Shown one piece after another: positions 24,319 to 36,300 of a stretch of DNA of 64,000 nucleotides. The notes under the pieces are model-generated. The model saw only the letters and a program-made list of their open reading frames with translations, searched no databases and was not told where the DNA came from. The DNA is taken from contig NMRA01000032.1 in assembly GCA_002633005.1 (NCBI GenBank), positions 837,692 to 901,691 of the forward strand, written 5' to 3'. Both the position numbers and the translations under genes were made by a program. The stretch is from Phoronis australis (taxonomy: Eukaryota; Phoronida; Phoronidae). The first letter of the stretch is position 1, and every line of letters begins with the position of its first letter.

Positions 24319-27300
24319 CATGTTATCTATTTTAGTATTATGTATAACAGTCATATTGTCTGTGAACATTAGAGAAGGTAAGTTATTGATATTTTTCATA
24401 TATTTGTAAAAATCGCATTGTGTTTTGAACTATTATGCGTACCTGGTGTATTTTGATTGTTAATTCACAAATCCTGATAGTCCTCTGTACTACCCCCTGA
24501 AGGCAGTTGGTAAACTCAGAGACTCAACCACACAAAATCGGTTACTTTCAGTTTCATAAACTGGATAATGATTCCCATTCCAAAGCAGATTGACATAGGC
24601 AAGTGAAAAATGCGTCAAAAAGCCATCAAACTTGGCACATACAGTCAATGGCAATGCAACTAGTTGTTAAAATTTGAGACCGGTGATTTTCAAGTCTTAG
24701 GGCACAATTAGACAGGAAGTGTCCCATTTATGAAACTGGCCTTTCGTCAAACACTAACTTTTGATTTTGTCCACTTACACTTAGATTTCCGGACTTGGAA
24801 ATAGCTGAGTTTGTTATAGCTTGAGACTAGTGAACAAGCTGACCTGGGTCATTTAATGCGCCGAGCAAGATAATCAATTGTCATTTTTTCCGAACCCAGG
24901 CACAACTTTTCGTCTGGGTTAAGAAAAAGTTGAGGCCAGTTTTATAGCGGTAACCGGTTTCAACCAAAAGTTAGTTGCTTTGATGGAACGAGGATTTGCA
25001 AACGCTTTCACGGCGTTTCCCCGTAAAGTTTGAATCCATGTTATTTTAAGTACCAGCGTCATTTTGTCTTGCAACAATGTTCGCGGCTTTCATTTCAGCT
25101 CAAGCGCGCAATGTTGAGAGCGTATGGTGGTTGCGTTAAACTTTCCTTAGACATGTTATTTCCGTTTCCTTTCTCTTAAAAGCTTCATAAAAGGAATTAG
25201 ACGGCAAACCAATCTAGTTAAAATTCATTCTCAAATGTTAGTCTTCCAACACATAATCAAATTAACCAGATTTAAATGCGGAATTTTCAACAAGAAATTT
25301 CTACTTTCATAAAATTGATTTCATAACATTCCTTGCTGTGATAGGTTTCTATTACCAACAAAAAAAACACCAATGACACAAGAAAAGCTTCAACAGTTTA
25401 TATTGATGTTTGCAAACCCTAAAATTACGAAATTGAAAATGGCTAGTGTACGCATTGCACGTGTCTTGAGCTGCCGGCTGATTCGGCAGCAATTCAAGAT
25501 GGGATAACTTTAGTAAAGTTTTAATCCCCGAAGAAGCGCTTCGGTTAGGAACAAAACAATGACATCTTAACAGCGGTGAAGTGACCCTTTAGTTATCATT
25601 TGTGACGCATGAAGGTACGCTCTGTTGCTGTTAATGAGATACGATATAACGAAAAGTTTACCTATTCAAAATGAAATGAAAATGTCAATTCCAAGAATCC
25701 GTTGTTAATGAAAGCTTGTTAACTGAAGCTTAGAATAATAAGCTTCTGCACAGTTACGGAAGACATATTGGTTGCTTAGTTTTTCAGAAGCTGCTAAACA
25801 ACTATAAAACTAGAAACCTGCGTTACCAAGGGAGACATTCCTTTTTGATACTTAATTACAGCTCAAGGAACGATATAATTAATGTCCACGTCAAGTCACA
25901 GAAATTTATGAGGTACGGTTCCACTTTGGATTTTCGGAACCCCACAAATTTCCCTTTCCAACTCCTTAGACTTGTAGAAGGATTTATAATATTATCTGTA
26001 TCCTTAAAACTCTTAGTACATACTGTGTACTCATTTTTGACAACGTGGAATCTTCTTGAACTGCTTCTGGCTCCATGAGTTGAAAATTCGTCTGCCCAAA
26101 ATCCCTACAAAATGGTTTTGTTTATGAAACAAATCCCTACGACAGTAAGGTCCCAACAAATGGCTTCCTCTTCCGCGTCCACTCTCTAAATGGGTGGGTA
26201 TCCTAATTTTTCAACTGCCCCGGAGTAGTAAACCAAACTGAAACTCTTGATGAGCTCGTTTTCAAATAAATTGAAAAATTTTTAAATAAACCGCGATAAT
26301 TTCTTTCACCTATTTAGCACAGAATAGCCGAAAAGGGAACTTCATTTTGATGAAATTCTAAAAACAACAAATATTAAAAACGTAAGAACCCGCACCTGCT
26401 GTCAAAAAGTAACTTTTGGTTTACGACCCTTTCTTTTGTAAGATCGGTATTACCTTGTTCCCTTATCATATTAGAAGTGATTTGTGGATATGTGGAAAAC
26501 TGACAATTCGTTATTGCTTTAAATCAACTGTATTACTTGTCACGAGGGGGTTAGTTAATTAGCCGAAGCGCTATGTTTTTCAGTCGGTAACGGCGCAACC
26601 TTTATTATCTCACTCCCCGTGTATACTGCGCTGCTGTTAGTTCACAGTAAATCCGCAGCACTGCACGTCTATTCGCAGCGCACCCAAGTGGTGACAAATC
26701 CTGAACCTGTGTTGCATCCCAATGCAAACCATGTCCTACAGACAGTGCATTTGTATTGTCGTCGAATCTATACTTATAAGACTCTTAGAATAATTCGTTA
26801 TATACAGAATAATAACAAAACGGTGTTGCAAGTAGTGTCCTTAATGCATAAGTGACAGTTAGTCATCTCACGTGACTTTCCAAATACGGAAATCAATACA
26901 GTTAAGAACTTTTCGGCTCACATGAAGCCGACTGCGCGTTGGTAGCCTGACGGAGGCTATAGTGTATCAAGGTTTACTAAGTGAGAGGTCCAAGAAAGAT
27001 GCCGACCACGTGACTTTCATAATGGTTGTTTCGGATCAGATGGGAACAAATAACCCACGGACCTTTACAATACCAAGTAATGTTCAATCCATCGATTGCG
27101 GTCAATTTTTACTCTACTGCCGAGATTCTAGAGTTAAAACAAAACGAAATTTACGGACTATAAGAAAACGTCACCTCTATGTCTTAAGGACTTAATATCT
27201 AATTATTTTTGTTGCAGTCTAAAATGACAACATCTGGTTGATTTTGCTTTGCTTCGAACAGGGTAGTACATATATGCATGTTATTTTGCAAGAAGAGTAC

Positions 27301-30300
27301 TTTTGTTCAAAAGAAAACGTGATTGCTGAGTATAACTTACATATCATGTTGCTAATCTTGATTGCAGTACGCAAATATGAGAGAATACTCGTTGGGATTA
27401 GTAACGCGAGAAGCAGTTTAATATTCAATAAATTACGTACGTTTATTTTCCAACTTTTCTGCTACGTAACCCAATACTAGCGGCGTGTTCTCGCGTGTGC
27501 ATAAATGGTTGTTACCATCGCTAAGGTTGGAGTTTAAAAAGGAATCACCGAAGAGAATAGTGGTTTTCTGAGACCAGCCTCAGCGCGGAATCGAATCTAG
27601 AACTCCCGCTGTTGCAATCTAATTGACTGCCGTTGAACCGAGCTAAATCCCAGTTGATAAACGGCAAAGTATTTTTTGGTATTTAACTGGTAAAGTCAGC
27701 GACCCTGACCTCAGCGAATGTGTGGTAGACATTGGGGAGAATTGAGGATTTGTCAAGTAATCGCAAAAACACAACGAATTTTGTTTTACAGCTCTTGTCA
27801 AAGCTAAATAACTTCAAGATGCTTTGCTATCCCATCCAACACAAATTCCAAAGTGCGTTTTTCGGCCGTAAAATCGATAGCAACAGCTTCTTATTTAATT
27901 TGAACTTTTCTTATCTAGTAAAATTTTGCTTTTCAAGGACAAAAATGGGGACACCCATATAAATATATGTGTTTCTACGTAAAATATGATTATAGGTGGG
28001 TACACCTGTCAGTAAGTATTGATCAGCGAAGTCTCTCTTTGTAACTGGGTACACCAAATTCGGGATGGGTCTATCTATAAGCTGGACCCGTCGTGATGGG
28101 TCCAGTTATAATTATATAGCGTGACCCGCAGTGATGGGTCTATCTATATAAATATAACAAGACCCGTCGTGATGGGTCCAGTTATATTTATATTGCATAA
28201 CCCGCAGTGATGGGTCTGTCTATATGAATATACCTGGACCCGTCGTGACGGATCCAGTTATATCACTGGTAAAGTCAGCGGCCCTGACCTCAGCGAATGT
28301 CTGGTAGACGTTGGGGAGAATTGAGGATTTGTCAAGAAATCGCAAAAACACGACGAATTTTGTTTTACAGCTCTTGTCAAAGCTAAATAACTTCAAGATG
28401 CTTTGCTATCCCATCCAACACAAATTCCAAATGCATTTTTTGGCCGTAAAATCGATAAGCGTTCTTTTAAAGAGGCCTGGGACGCGCTAAATAGACTAAA
28501 TTGTAATATTAATAAATGGTTCTCTGCCACTGACACAGAATTCAACTTGCTCACCAGGTATTTTTAGGGTTTTTTGGTAATGATTTTTAATTTCTGTTTA
28601 TATCAAAGCATTTTCTTGTAGTTTTAAATTAAAAAAACATCTCTGTCAACTGCTCGCTTCTTCGTCGATTTTTCTCCCACAAAGTAAAGTACGGCTCCTT
28701 ACTTGGTACGGCAAAACCTAGACGTAGCACCCTTCCCTTATATAGAAAATGTGACCATTGACCTCAAGCGACTTCAAGCATTATAAGTGGGAGGAAATTA
28801 GAAACCCTGTGGTAACCATAGAGTTTTTCCTTGGCACGTATTTCAAAAATCGTGAGTTGTGATTTTTTCTGAAAGTTTTCTCACAGGGGAAAGCGAATTA
28901 CTCTGTACAAGACGATGGGAGATGCTACTTTCGTCAGGAATTGTTTAGAAGATATTTTTGACGAGCTTTCGCGTTCGCTGTCTCTTTAAGGTTTGTGAGT
29001 GTGTCGCGTGCAATTTAAAAATGTTAGGGACTATACTCTATGAGCGAAAATACAAAACTTTCCAATTTTAAAATAAGCTTTCCATGAAATTCTTAACCTT
29101 GCAATTCTAATTACCTTATTAATTATGTATTGCATTTTACGGATGATAAATACTTCACACTGTCTATTGTCCTCCAATTGATTACAAAACCTGTTAGACA
29201 GTGACAAAATAAATTATTCAGTCTAACTGTTGAAAACGGTGGTTGTGGGTCTCATTCAGCAGTTTGTCGTGGTTAATACTACAGTGCAACTAGGTATAAA
29301 GCCCAATTAAGGACTCGAGTACATTGCACACCGGGGATATGCAACTACATTTTTAAAGGGGCGTGAACACCCTGTGCAATGCATTAGTAATATACCCTAT
29401 GAAGGGACTACGCCGATCTTTCTTCCGGCGCAGAAACATTTTTCACGAGTACGGAGCTTAATTGCAACGCAACTCTACACAGGCCCGATGTGAAAACTTC
29501 TTTAACAATGAACCCTTACTTAAAAAAAACCTTCTACACACATCCTGTAGAATAACGTACAGCCCACGGACTTTCAGTGTTACTTAAAAACATACTCTCT
29601 TAAAAGTATCTACGTTATTCCGCACTGAATACCTACTTTGTGGAATTGTAGCCCTTAATAATTATGACTTAGGAACTACATTCCACCCTCAAAAATTCTT
29701 CTTAGTAATTCCTAGCTGACATTTTCCAATTATAACCAGAAGTCTCTTACTCCTGTAACCAAGGCAAGTAAAGTTGGTAGGATGTTAAAGTCAAGCGTCG
29801 AGGTTCACAGTGTCAAAGAGTCAGTAAATACGCAGTTTAGTAGCTATAAACCAGCTTTCCGTAAAAATAACTTTAGATGTAGACATAAACTGTCGTTATT
29901 AAGTTCCTTACTCGGATTAGAGGTGATTTCAGCACTTCGGAAAAACTGATGGCATTGCTTGAGACAAGACTCAAAGAGTTGGCTTGTCACGGTAGGTGAT
30001 AACTTGCCTCGATCACGGTCTCAAAAAATAACGAACTGTCAATTCCTTGTCAGTTCGTTCCAATACCTGAAACCTTTCCCAAATGAAAAAGTATTTGAGA
30101 CTAGTTTTTAAGCGGAGAGTTTATAGCGGGTTTAAAGGAGAATGCCACAAAAAACGTCTTTTGTATCAATTTAGATCTAGTAGATCCACTCGATAACAGC
30201 AGTTCTTTTACTTGACACCAGAGGGCAGACGGAGGGGCTGAACTTAACCAATGACGTCATAGGTTCTAACACAGCATGTTCATCAGTTCACAACACGCTT

Positions 30301-33300
30301 ACTAGTGTCACTGAGCTAATCGATTGACTTCATCTCCTTACATCAGTAAACCATCAAAATTCGATCTAAATCCTTTCAAATACATTGAGTTTTTAAACAA
30401 ACGAATTGTTTTATCTCGGCATAACGGATTTATAGAAAATTGCAACGAACCATAGCGTACAAAGTTTGGTAAGCCAACTTACCAAAGTCGGTGGCGGTAA
30501 TTGAGCTTGGATCTGTTTGGTGACAAATTAGAATATTTTTTTCGGTAAAATACAGACAGGAGAGCATAGCCGTGTGTTGTGATTTTAGACTTGCGAATTT
30601 TTTCAGTTCTAAGGACAAAAAACACTCGGTATAACCCAGTGTCTCGGAACCAGGTCGCGTGCTGGAGACACCACAAAAAACCGAAAGAGTTAGTCGGCTG
30701 TCAAAGTTGAAAACTGAACCTCCTGTCACGAAAAGATTAGACTACTGAACCAAAGAAATAATGTGCACCTGAATATTTTCGTGAATTGCAATCCTACTTG
30801 TCGGGGCCGCGAATTCAGACTCCACTTCCACTGACTGTCAGGGCAAAAGTTGCACAGTAACAATGACTCGATTTATGTATATGTATATCTAAATAAAGAT
30901 TCCTTTAACATCTGATCATAGCACATAAAATCGATTCATTGTTTCACAACAGCTTTCTGTCGCCAAACACTGAATTAGCATGCGCTCACACGCCCTAGTC
31001 GGATGCCCTGTCAGTTACCGTTTCATTGCATCTGAAGCTGGTGACGCAAATTGATTTATTTATTGTAGTTTTCTCAAAACATTTGCACTAAAGAACACTC
31101 CAGAAGCATTACAGATTGTATCTACAGGTACTTCAGATTTATATAAACATAGGGTGAGAACAATAATTTTGACTGAAACAAGGCAATGCCGGTCACAGAC
31201 ACGGAGATATGTCACGGCCTCATACTCGATATTAACAACGTACTTTTCATTCTTTACTGCGGCGAGCTACTTCTGAAGCATTTCGGGTTCTCGAGCAAAT
31301 CGAAAAAACGATATACCCGCTTTCCTCGCAGCTTCATGGTTCGCACAAGCAGGAACGATACTCCAGACGTACCACTGAGACACACATTCAGCTCGAGAAC
31401 CACTGACAGCTACGTCATTTACTCACCTTCCTCATAAGTTAACGCTACACCTCTCGGTTAGGTGAGATCGACCGCATACGAAGTGATGTGGATATAGACC
31501 GATTAAGACGGTAAAAACGGTGGGCATTCTCTTTTCAGATCTTAAAATGGAAAAGCATCTTTAGCGCCCTTTGCCAAAGAGTGGATGGGCCCGTCTCACG
31601 TTACGAAATGACGCCTAAAGACTCAGAGTCTGTTAGTTCCAGCTGCATTTCCCCCTGTTTAGTTGACTGAAAAACGAAAATCGAACAATGTCATTTCCTC
31701 TCAAGAAATCCATCTCGTAATGTTTCTCACCATGATAGGATTCTATTTCCGTTACCGACTCAAATCACAGGCAATGTATACATACGCCAATTTCGAATTC
31801 GGAATTTTAGGATTGGCTAACCCCCTAAACTCCGATTCGAAGCGTTTTCTTGACTCGCGGATAGTCTCGATAATCTTGTTGGTAACAAAAGTGGAATCGT
31901 ACACCAAGGAGATCGAAGTTTTAAGGGTAAAAAGTCTAATTAGATTTTCTTTCCTAGCCAGATAAACACGGTCAAATGCAGTTTTAAACTGTCCGTATAA
32001 CTGTAAAAATAATCGAGGTACAAATATATTCAATTTTGTCCAACTCTGCGCCGCGTCTTTACCACTTTCGCCGCTTCCGCTCTCACCAGTATTCACTTTT
32101 TCACCCAGTTGCCCTCAATTTTAGTCTATGACGCAGCAAAGCATTGAAAACCAGGAGGCTAGTTCGGCACCTCCTCATTCCACGGCTCTGTGTAAACAAG
32201 ATATTAGAAACAAAAGAAGTACACCATTTTGTCTCCCAGTCACGTGAATACTGAGAAAACAACAATGAATGCATTTCTTTTCCCTTTTACGTCAGGCAAA
32301 CTTTCACTAAAACCCGGGTATGAGAATTTTGAAGCAACGCAAGCGTTTCGTGTTTACATCACCGGAAATTTGCATTAACCGCTGGTATGTTATAACAAAC
32401 GCGTGTCCGGAGATTGACTGCAGACATCAAAAATCGTTAAATGCCTGACTATTGATAAGGCAATCTAACGAAAGTAGTGTTTTGTAAACGGTCGCAGCTT
32501 ATTTCTATAATCAATTCTTTCAATTCATATGATAATGGATAGCAACGAAATTCATTTCAAGCATGTAATCTCAGTCAGTCACCGAGCAATTTGACTTAAT
32601 CAAAGTCCTTTTACATATTATCGGCTTGTGCCTTTTCATATCTAGTTCTGACAATAGTATCTCATCAAAACGATTGCTTCTGTTGCTATCATTGTGACCA
32701 TGATTCGAAAGAGAAATATTTTACGGAACGCCCGGCAAAACAGAAAAGAAAAAGATTGCAGGCGGTCCATTGCCTGAATTACGTCATCGAGCGTACGCAG
32801 GACGCGTAGGTCTGACCGGTTACACAAAAAGCCTGATTTGAAACTTAATTTAGCAGTGTGAAGATAGTGCGCTAGACCTTCGATGATCTGGGCCATCATG
32901 AGATAACAGCACATTCGTGGCTTTTACACGCACTGTGTCTAAATTGAGTGAAAAGGGCTGTCCTAACGTAGGAGTCATGTCGCTTAAACATCACTCAACA
33001 TAACTCTTCATCCACAGATACTATTTAGTATTGCAAAATCAATGCTGGTCGAAATATGCATAACATGTTTTAAAGTGCCCTCTGTCTGTGCCATGTCAAC
33101 ACGCAACCGTTGCTGTTGTATGTAGTCCTAATCCGATCATCTCAGCTCAGGGCGTGACAACGATTTCATGGCTGCATCTCTAAATTCCAGCTACGACCCC
33201 TACTCAGCTGTGACTCCCTACGAAAGGTTGCCTATTCCAACAAAATTCCTAACAAAAGTGTAAATAATAGGACCACGGCTCCAGATGTTGCTGGAGCTCA

Positions 33301-36300
33301 AACCATGCACTGAGGCACACTGTCCCCTCAAAAGTGTTCACCATGGGAGTTCAAAGCTCTGTAAAGGCCTAGTCCTGTTCAATCTTACTACACAAATATA
33401 CAGAAAGTCGGATTTTTAGCATTATCTATATTTCCAAAACTTGCAGATGTTCTAATTTTTGTTAGCATGTCATCTCTTCTGGTACAGTCGATTTCAGGCT
33501 AAATGAGTTAAGCATTTAGCTATGTCCAGGCAAGCCGGTTTAGTTACATCTTTCCTTTACATAGGATGAGGTTCGCCAGTCTAAAGATATCACTAGCATA
33601 CATATTTCGTTACTTTCAACCTTGTTTGTGTTTGCATTATTTTACAACATATTTTTTAAGAAGGTGGGGTTGTGCAAAAACCTCATTATTTATGGCGGCA
33701 GTTGAGTGAGTGCCCACAATACATGAATCAGCTGTCACTCAACTACATGTGGTCTCTAATAAGTTTTTCAGCTGCGCCTCCGTCAAAAATACATTCTACT
33801 ACACCTCAGTTGTTTAGTCCTCGGGTATGAAGTCAGCGGATTACCAAGAGAATTTTCGGCGCGTGTGTCAGGAGTTTAGGGGTGCGAGTCTAGGATTTGT
33901 ACGGCAGGTTTTGGTGATCGCTGGTGCGGAACCAGGGGATAGGAACTTGAGCCTGGCAAGGTGTCCGTTGCTATGGAATTTAAAGACACGGCAATGGAAT
34001 CGTTCGCGACACCTGCAGTTCAACTGAATGATTACAAGCAAAAATAATAATTGACATTAGTTGTGAGTCAGCCAGTACGCGGAACAGATCAGCTGGTAGT
34101 GTTAAACAAATCAATATCTTGTGAGATACCTAATTAGTAGGCCACCACATGATATGGAAATTACTCGTGATTATTAGCATAAAACAAACTTGAAAGCGCA
34201 GAGCATAACTCGTTTAAGAAGAGAAGTACTTGTTGATGTAATTGTTTCTGTTTCCGTTACGCGATTAATCATATTCTTTTAACTTCAACTTTTGATTGCC
34301 AACTCAGTACAGTAAGAAAACTTGATTTCGTGTTTTTTATAGCATGATGAAAAAATCTGGATCGGCCATGATAACTATTAGTCACTTAGTGTACTAAGAT
34401 TGTTTAATTTTAATAAATAAAAATGGTGCCTGGGGTCCAATCTAATAAAAAATGCTGTACACTTCTTTTACTAATGATGAATTTTAATTAGTAGAACATT
34501 TACGGATTGGTAAACATATTAAGTAAAGTCTCTTTAAACATCATCAATAAAGGTTGCTACTTTGGGCAGGTGATAATGATATACTGTTTAAAGAACAAGC
34601 CGGATATAGAAAATGGTACAGAACCGCAGATCAGATCTTCAAATTAAATGCCCTCGTACAAAAAAAAATTATGCAAAAGAAAGGGGAAATGTTATGTTTT
34701 ATTTATTGACTTTGCCAAAGCCTTTGACTCTGTTCAACACAAGATTCTGTTTAATATCCTGCTATGAAATGGTATACACGGAAATGTTCTGAAGGTTGTG
34801 AAATCGTTGTACAAGAACTTAAAATCATGTATAAGAGTTCATGGCCCACATACAAATAATTTTAGTTGTAATACAGGCGTTAGACAGGGGTGCATCCTTA
34901 GCCCCTTTCTGTTTACATTGTTCCTAAATGAACTGGTTATGATGTGGAAAGATTCCTCGTGTTCAAGTGTTTTTATAGATTCCTAGTCACCTGATATTTT
35001 ATGCTTATTGTACGTTGACGATGTAGCAACCATTTCGTCTACTCCTAACAATCTGCAAAAACAAATTCGAGTTCTTGAAAATTTTTGTGACAGAGTTGGA
35101 ATGGATATAAACATGTCTAAAACTGATATCATGGTTTTTCGAACTGGCAGACCACTCATGATGTGTGAGAAATGTTTTTTAAATCTTCAGAAATTAATAT
35201 AGTTACATCTTATATGTACCTTGGCAGTATTTTCTCCTCAAGCCTTGTATGGACTAAAAATTCTGAGGAACTAGCCACGAAGGCAAAAAGGTAGTCCATA
35301 GCATTGTTCGGTTGGACAGATATATTGGTGGTTCAGATGTTGTGACGGCTCTGATAATCTTTGATAAAGTGGTGACACCAATTCTAATGTATGGAGCTGA
35401 GGTTTGGAGATTTCAGAAGTACAGCGCCATAGAAAGTAAATTATACAAGTTATATTCTGTAAATACATATTGAGATGTGGCTCAAATACTGCCAACGCCG
35501 CTGTGCTGGGTGGAGTGGGTCTATATCTTTTGTATGTTAAGTACTTTATAAGATGTGTAAAATACTGGTTACAATTACAAGAAATGCCAGAGTACAGATA
35601 TCGCAGAAAATGCAATAAGATGTTGAAGTCATTAGATGACAGTGGTAAGGAGGTCACTTGTATCAAACATTTACTACTGGGATATGGTTTTGGCTTTGTT
35701 CGGGCACAACAAAATGTTGACGATATTGGTGTATTTTTGAAAATATTTACGCAGAGAGTTAAACACTGCGCCTTCCAAGAATGGGAGTGTAAAGTTAGAA
35801 ATAGTAGTAAACTTGTACTTTTTGCCCAAGTGCATAAGAACTTAAATGTTGATCCATATCTGAAAGTTATAAAATATGGTGAGATTTGCTGGTATATAAC
35901 TAAAATACGTTGCTCTTAGCATACTCTTGAAGTCGAGGTGGCGCGAGGAAGAGTAGATAGAGGACTAAGGCTGTGCAAATATAGCAAGAAAATTAATTTG
36001 TATGAAACTGAAGACGAATTCCACTTCTTAACAAGATGCTTTCTGTGTGATCACTTAAGAATCCAATTTATTCCACAACTGTCACACTGCGATACTACAT
36101 TATTTAAGTTACATGAATAACGTTTCAAGTACCTTCTTGGTTAATCTAAATTCACCAAGTAAGCTTTTCTCATAAGAGTCAGTGTCTAAATGCATCAGCG
36201 TGTCTGCTTGGTGTGTACTAGGTGGTGTGTACTATGGGCCGGTGGCCTTTTATGTATAAAGAATATACTGAAACAACGGATTGGTTAAATCTGGTACCAT

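Noticed and set aside
31752-32096. 114-residue minus-strand protein
   Set aside because: Much of it lies in a dispersed repeat whose other copy (42060-42260) does not keep the frame.
34798-36120. Intact reverse transcriptase gene
   Set aside because: Stop codons and a frame shift interrupt it, and its 5' part is missing.
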